Shown piece by piece: positions 57,965 through 64,000 of a DNA stretch of 64,000 nucleotides. Positions within the stretch are counted from its first letter, which is position 1. Each line of letters opens with the position of its first letter. The notes under the pieces are model-generated. The model made no database searches, had not been told where the DNA came from, and was given only the letters and a program-made list of their open reading frames with translations. The DNA comes from Fulvia fulva (lineage: Eukaryota; Ascomycota; Dothideomycetes; Mycosphaerellales; Mycosphaerellaceae). The stretch covers positions 6,169,058 to 6,233,057 of the forward strand of contig NC_063014.1 of the NCBI RefSeq assembly GCF_020509005.1. Direction: 5' to 3'. The position numbers were made by a program, and so were the translations under genes.

Positions 57965-58483
57965 TGTTATAGTCTCCCTATAGAGTATATAGAAGGTAGG
58001 GACAGAAGAGCCTTAGAGTGCTTAGAAGTCGTTAAGAAGTAATAGTCTAGCTTAGTATATAAGCGCTAAGAATTATATACCCCGTAATATTTACTACGGG
58101 ACCTAGCCCTCCAAATTCACCCCTCTACTAAACCTTAACAGATTTACTTCGGCTCGTAACTATATGACTTACGGCACTCCCGCGAGTACCCGCGACTACG
58201 CTAGACCCTAGAAGAAGCACGTAGAAGACTCGGAACGTAGGGTAGGTTAGAATAAGGTTTTAAGTAAAGCTACTAAGCGCGGCTTCGTACGGGTTAGCCC
58301 TATTAATACGGGGATACGTACTCGCGAGGGTCGCGTATAAATATCTAGCCTTCCCTAGGCCTCTCTTGCTTTCTTCGTCTTTCGTTTTGTATAGCAATCA
58401 TACTATACCCTTTATATCTATACTTCGTACCTATATTCTCGCTTTTACCCTTATATCTTATAGGCTAGGCTCTCGCCCTAACA
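57965..58483 (+). repeat. 5' LTR of Ty3 copy 2 (long type, 519 bp)
   Basis: Contains the segment of about 76 bp missing from copy 1, and has far more TpA than the solo LTR at 54154. TATAAATA is preserved at about 58336-58343. Confidence 0.9.
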
Positions 58484-61400
58484 TTACGAAAGACTAATAA
58501 ACCGTTAACTACTCGAGTCATCCTTATAGGTGACTACGCTACCGATAGAGGTGTCAACCTCGACAACTAGGACACTCTATTCTACTTTAGCGAGTAGACT
58601 AACATCCCCTTCTCGAACGCCGCTACCTTCGGTACCTAGGTAAACGCTAACCCCGATACCGCCTACGCTCTTATTAATTGTACCGTCTCCTCTTTCCGCG
58701 AGACCGCCTAGTAGGTCGAGCAAGTAAATAACTAAGCAATATACCTTCAAGGTATTATAAATACCTTCTAGAACCTCGCCCCGTACGCCGACGATAACCG
58801 CCGCTAGTACTTCTCTAAGAAGGTTAATAACCTAGACAAGTTCGACGGTAATAAGAGCAAGTTTAAGGCATTTAAGACATAGCTCACTATTAAGCTATTA
58901 GCTAATACCGACTACTTTCCGTAAGAGAAGGACAAAGTTACGTACGTCTTCTCCTTCCTTCGGAGAGACGCCGCGGCTTAGGTATAATACTATATCGATA
59001 ACGCTACGTAGACTATCGACTACCCGGACGTCCTTACCTTAATATAGGACCTCCGTACTACCTTTAGTAATCTAGACCGTAGAGCTACCGCCTAGAACGC
59101 TATCTATAACCTCCTCTAAAAGAACAAGAGCTTCGCCGAGTACCTCGCGGCCTTTAACCGCGACATCGGGTTTACCGGCTATAACGAAGAGACTAAGAAG
59201 AGCACTCTCCGCCGTAGTTTGTTAGTAGAGCTTCTTCGAGCCCTCGAGGATAAGGACGTCGGTACTATAAGCTTCCGTAAGCTCGTCGAGACCTACTAGC
59301 GCCTTAACTCTAATATAAAATATACCGCCTCTCCTCTCGCTTCCCGTTCTTAAGGTCGTTAGCCTCGTAGTCCCGGAAGCCACTTCGCTACTCTACTAGG
59401 CGCCGCCGCTCCTACGGCTCTCCCTCCCGTCTCTATAGGTAACGCTATAGATCTTAGCGCTAGGGCCGCCGTCCCTCGAGTCTAGGGCCTCGTTAACGGT
59501 AAGCTTACTCCCGAAGAGAAGCTTCGCCGTCGCTAGGCCGGACTCTATACCTACTACGGCGGTCTAAGCTATATCGTAGCTAACTGTCCGTAGCTCGCTA
59601 CCCGTGACGCCCGTAACCCGGTTCGCGGCGCTATCGGCGCTATCGAGCCTACTCCTACTACTCCCGCTAAGTAGGAAAAAGCCTAGGTCTTCCTTATCGA
59701 CGCGATAAAGACTAAGAATAACGTTTACCGAAAGTGAAGAGAGGAAAGAAGTTAAGGATCAATATAGTATAGCTAGACCTATACGACGAGACGGGTAAGG
59801 ACTACGCTTATAAACCGTTCGTCACGAATATAAATATCGGCTTAAAGAAACTCTCTTCTTCTAATCTCACTCTTATAGACACTAGCGTACTAGGCGAGTC
59901 TTTTATAGACTATAAACTCGCGACCTCTCTTAACCTCGAACCCTAGGAACTAAAGTACCCTCGTACCCTTAAACTCTTTAACGGTACGGAGACTACTACT
60001 AGTAAGATTACTTATATTATACACACGTCAATTACCCTCGGAGGCAAGCGTATATCGATTACTAGCTTCCTTACGTCCCTACCGTATTAGAAGTTTATCC
60101 TCGGCCTCCCCTAGTTTAAACGATACCGACCTATTATCGACTAGACTTTCCTTACTATCAGCTTCCCTCTAGAAGTTCCTCCGGTACCTCCGCCTTCTCC
60201 GCCGCCTTAGCGCGGTCCTAAGTATACTAAGATCTTCTAGGTAAACGCCGCTACCTTTAATACTACTACTAAGTAGCCTAAAGCTTAAGTCTTCGCCGCC
60301 TCTCTCCGCGACATCGACATCGCCCTCGAGAAGCTCGACAAGAAGCGTATACCTACCGACCCTACTACGAAGGTCCCTCCTTAGGCACACTATATCCTCT
60401 ACGTATTCGATACTAAAGCCGTAGACGAGCTGCCTCCTTATCGCCCTTACGACTATAAGATTAAGCTAGAAGAAGGTATAGAGACACCGTTCGGACCGCT
60501 ATATTCTATGTCCCGAGAAGAGCTTATCGTCCTTAAGAGATACCTCGAAGAGAACCTAAAGAAGGGGTTTATTTGAGCGAGCCGTTCTAGCGCTAGTAGT
60601 CCCGTCATGTTTATTAAGAAGCCCGGCGGTAGCCTACGCTTCTACGTAGACTACCGAGGCTTAAACGCTATTATAAAGAAGAACCGCTACCTAATACCAT
60701 TGATTTAGGAGACGCTCGAGCGCCTCTCTAAGGCCAAGTAATTCACTAAGCTCGATGTCATCGCTACGTTTAACAAGTTACGAATAGTAGAAGGATACGA
60801 GTATCTTATAGCCTTCCGTACTCGCTACGGGCTATTCGAGTCGCTCGTTATACCCTTCGGCGTTTATAACGGGCCTAGTACCTTCTAGAACTTTATTAAT
60901 AACATCCTTTAAGAGTTCCTCGATCAGTTCTACACTACCTACATTGACGACATCCTAGTCTATAGTAAGACTAAGGAGGAGCACCGCGAGTACGTCTATA
61001 AGGTCCTTTAGAAGCTCGTAGACGCCGGCTTATAGCTCGATATCGACAAGTACGAGTTTAAGAAGACCGAAGTCAAGTTCCTTAGTTTAATTATTACCGT
61101 AGACGGTATTAAGATAGACTAAGAGAAGATCGACGCTATCGTCGAATAGGATGCTCCTACGAACGTCAAAGAGGTCTAGGGTTTCCTAGGCTTTACTAAC
61201 TTCTACCGCCGCTTTATCTACGTATTCTCGGGCGTAGTACGCCCTTTAACGAAGCTTACGCGTAAGGGTAAGAAGTTCGCCTAGACCGATGAATGCTAGG
61301 AGGCTTTTAACTTACTTAAAGCGAAGTTTATTAAGGACCCGCTTCTATAGCACTTCGATTTCGAACTAGAGACCCGTATAGAGACCGACGTATCCGACGG

Positions 61401-63734
61401 CGTAGTAGGCGGTGTCCTACTATAACGCCGCTCGCCCAAATCCCCCTAGTTACCTATCGCCTTCCTCTCTAAGAAGATGACCGCTACGGAGTATAACTAC
61501 GAGATCTACGATAAGGAGCTTCTTGCTATCGTTAAAGCTTTCGAAGAGTAGCGCCCCGAGCTCGAAGGCTCTACTATACCCGTCTAAGTAAGCTCCTACT
61601 ACAAGAACCTCGTCTACTTTATAAAGAGTAAGCTACTTAATCGTCGCTAGGCCCGCTAGAGCGAGTTCCTCTCCCGGTTTAACTTTATAATCTCGTATAC
61701 GCCCGGTAAGGCCAACTCGATAGCCGACGCCCTTACCCGCCGCCCTAGTAACTCTCTAGTTGATCGAAGAGGGGGCCGGCAAATCGTAGAGTAACAAGTT
61801 ATTAAAGAGCACAACCTCTCTTCCGAGCTTCGAGAGTACCTATCGAACGGCTAGCCTACGCTCGCCGCTTCCTTTACTACTCTCGTACTCGCTCCTACCT
61901 ACCTTAACGAGAGTGATAATAAATCCGAGCCTAAAGAATACGCCTCGGATACTAAGGACTTAAACGACGATAAAGAGGGCTTAGTAACGACCGACGGCTT
62001 ATCTAAATTAGACTTTAAGGGGTTTAATAATAAGGAGTAGCCTAAAGGCATTATAGCACGAGTACGAATAGCGTACGATACCGACCTAGACGCCTAAGAG
62101 TTAGTTTAGGCCCTTAAATCTAGCGCGAGGACATTCCCGGGCTTCTCGCTATCCGAGTACGAGCTCTAGGAAGGTGTCGTCTACTTCCGTAAGAAGCTTT
62201 ACGTACCGTAGCCCGAAGGCTCTAATATCCGAGCTAAGATTCTTTAAATCGTCTACGACTCCGCCTCTAGGGGTCACCTCGGCGTAGCTAAGACCTATAA
62301 GCTCCTCGCTAGGTATTACTAGTAGCCGTATTCCTAGAAGGACGTCCGCCGCTACGTACTAAACTACGCTACTTACCAAAGAGCTAAAGCTAACCGCTAC
62401 CGCCCCTACGGTCTCTTATACCCTCTCCCGGCTCCTAATCGTCCGTAGAAGTATATTACTATAGACTTTATTACCGATCTTCCTTACGGTAAGACCTTTA
62501 GCGACGTAAAGGTAAAGGCCCTTCTAGTAATCGTAGATCGTTACTCTAAGGACCGGTATATAATCCCGTGCTAGAGTATAACCGTAAAAGAGACTACTCG
62601 CTTATTCTACGAATTCGTCTAGCGCTTTTAAGGCCTCCCGGATAGCATCACCTCTAATAGAGGCTCCTAGTTTATCTCGTACTTCTAGAAGCGTCTATAT
62701 ACTATTCTAGGTATTAAGTATAACCTCTCGACTAGTTTTTAGCTATAGACCGACGGCTAGACCGAAGTTACGAACGCTATCCTCGAGTAGGTCCTTCGTT
62801 ACTTCGTCGACTACTACTAGAAGGATTAGCCTTAGTATATCCCTACGGTAGAGTTTACTACTCGTAACTAGGACTCGGAGACTACTAGCTACTCTCCCTT
62901 CTATACTACGAGAGATTACTACCCTCGTATAGGTATAGAACTAGAAGAGCCTCTCCCGCCTACTAAAGACGTAAACGAGTAAGTAGTAGACGAGTTCGCT
63001 ACTATACTCTTATAGATCTATAAAGAAGTCTACGACGAGATAGTATACGTATAAGCAATCTACGAGGATCAAGCTAATCGTCGTCGCTAGCTAGCTCCCG
63101 ACTACTAAGTAGGCGATATAGTCTACCTTAACTCTAAGAACATGAAGACGGACCGCCCCTCTAAGAAGCTGAGCTAGAAGAACCTAGGTCCTTTTAAGAT
63201 TACCGAGCGTATTAGTCTATACGCCTACCGTCTAGCTCTTCCTACGAATATAAAGATCTACGACGTCTTCTATCCCGTACGCCTTCGGCCGTCGGCTAAG
63301 GACCTATTCCCGAACCAAAACTAAGATATACTAGGTCCTCTCGATAAAGTAGAAGTCGACGAGCCTATTAACCTACCTTCTAACAACTATACCGTCCGTA
63401 AGATCCGGGGAATCCGCGTAGAGCCTAACGACGTTAAAGGACTACCGCCGATTAAGTATAAAGTCGAATAGTAAGGTTGCCCTAAGTAGGATACCTTATA
63501 GGAACCTATCTAATATATTATCTTTAATCGTTAAGTAATCGAAGAATACTACGCCCGCGTAGACGGCCTAGAAGTCAATATTAGTAGGCTCTTCGAATCT
63601 AAGCTCTTCGACGGGGCTTACTAATAGTATATCGACTATATTATTAGGCCTAGGCCTAGTACTAAAGCTGAATATCCTCGGTATATAGAACTACTACGGC
63701 TTCGTAGGAACTTAGCTTTGTTCGGGGGGGCTAC
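58484..63734 (+). pseudogene. Ty3 copy 2 gag-pol, destroyed by RIP
   Basis: Same domain order as copy 1 at +33080: knuckle near 59546, protease near 59872, YIDD at 60939-60950, RNase H near 61380, integrase near 62230-62950 and chromodomain near 63390. Key Cys codons of the knuckle and many Gln, Trp, Ala and His codons have been changed, with dense TAG codons. No open frame longer than about 75 codons remains. Confidence 0.88.
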
Positions 63735-63867
63735 TATTATAGTCTCCCTATAGAGTGTATAGAAGGTAGGGACAGAAGAGCCTTAGAGTACTTAGAAGTC
63801 GTTAAGAAGCAAAAGTCTAGCTTAGTATATAAGCGCTAAGAATTATATACCCCGTAATATTTACTAC
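63735..63867 (+). repeat. Truncated 3' LTR of Ty3 copy 2
   Basis: Matches the first 133 bp of the other LTRs and stops within the ACTACGGGACC block, where telomeric sequence takes over after TTACTAC. Confidence 0.88.
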
Positions 63868-64000
63868 TTAAGGTTAGGGTTAGGGTTAGGGTTAGGGTTA
63901 GGGTTAGGGTTAGGGTTAGGGTTAGGGTTAGGGTTAGGGTTAGGGTTAGGGTTAGGGTTAGGGTTAGGGTTAGGGTTAGGGTTAGGGTTAGGGTTAGGGT
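63868..64000 (+). repeat. Telomere, (TTAGGG)n
   Basis: After a TTAAGG junction, perfect TTAGGG repeats run from 63874 to the window end (about 21 units). The G-rich strand runs toward the right, as at a right chromosome end. TTAGGG is the normal telomere unit of filamentous ascomycetes. Confidence 0.98.

Larger units (their letters stand above)
57965..63867 (+). mobile_element. Ty3/gypsy chromovirus copy 2, heavily RIP-mutated, cut by the telomere
   Basis: 5' LTR 57965-58483 (519 bp), internal region 58484-63734 of 5251 bp, and the first 133 bp of the 3' LTR (63735-63867). The internal region is exactly as long as in copy 1 and aligns at a fixed offset of 33080 with no net indel. Differences from copy 1 are nearly all further CpA to TpA or TpG to TpA changes. 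The 3' LTR now starts TATTAT instead of TGTTAT. Confidence 0.92.

Noticed and set aside
31098..64000. tRNA or rRNA genes in the AT-rich subtelomere
   Set aside because: No cloverleaf with A and B boxes or conserved rRNA core could be made out by eye; a tRNAscan or Rfam search would be decisive.

Overview
This is the right end of a eukaryotic chromosome, from a filamentous ascomycete (Pezizomycotina). A Dothideomycete is my best guess, by inference. The evidence is as follows: genes have short GT-AG introns of about 50-150 nt; the window ends in about 21 perfect TTAGGG repeats; the last 40 kb is full of retroelements mutated in the style of repeat-induced point mutation (RIP: CpA to TpA and TpG to TpA); and one gene carries two introns that resemble each other (introner-like).

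Region 1 (1-24.17 kb) is ordinary gene-bearing DNA. In order it holds: a partial probable mitochondrial protein (-); a Cuz1-like AN1 zinc-finger protein (+); a decayed tandem array with a period of about 150 bp; a HET-domain gene with one nonsense codon (-); an intracellular LysM protein (+); the succinate dehydrogenase flavoprotein Sdh1 (+); an F-box-like gene (-); a glutathione S-transferase (-); the AFG1-type mitochondrial ATPase (+); a small TPR-like protein (+); an SRPK-like kinase (+); a broken UstYa/DUF3328 gene (+); and the intact 3' third of a het-C-like heterokaryon incompatibility gene (-).

Region 2 (24.17-46.8 kb) is RIP-damaged subtelomere. RIP starts abruptly inside the het-C relic. 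That gene is also split by a complete Ty3/gypsy chromovirus (24961-31097, target-site duplication CTAGC) and cut short by a reversed Ty1/copia relic. After this come a solo LTR, two LINE fragments, a nearly complete and lightly damaged Ty1/copia element (40088-45511, TSD CTATA) and a deleted Fot1/pogo element whose left arm is RIP-mutated but whose right arm is not.

Region 3 (46.8-52.7 kb) is an unmutated island between repeats. It carries a MACPF-domain gene (-, with an apparent frameshift), an aegerolysin gene (+) and a sphingomyelinase D / phospholipase D-like gene (+). Aegerolysin plus MACPF is the known two-part, lipid-targeted pore-forming pair of fungi. A sphingolipid-cleaving enzyme beside it suggests a sphingolipid-directed locus, and this is the most interesting feature of the window.

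Region 4 (52.7-64 kb) holds a RIP-damaged LINE interrupted by a young solo LTR (TSD TTTAT), then a second, more heavily RIP-mutated Ty3 chromovirus whose 3' LTR is cut off and capped directly by the telomere.

Gene models were spliced by hand. Exon ends rest on reading frame, splice signals and family resemblance, not on transcripts.
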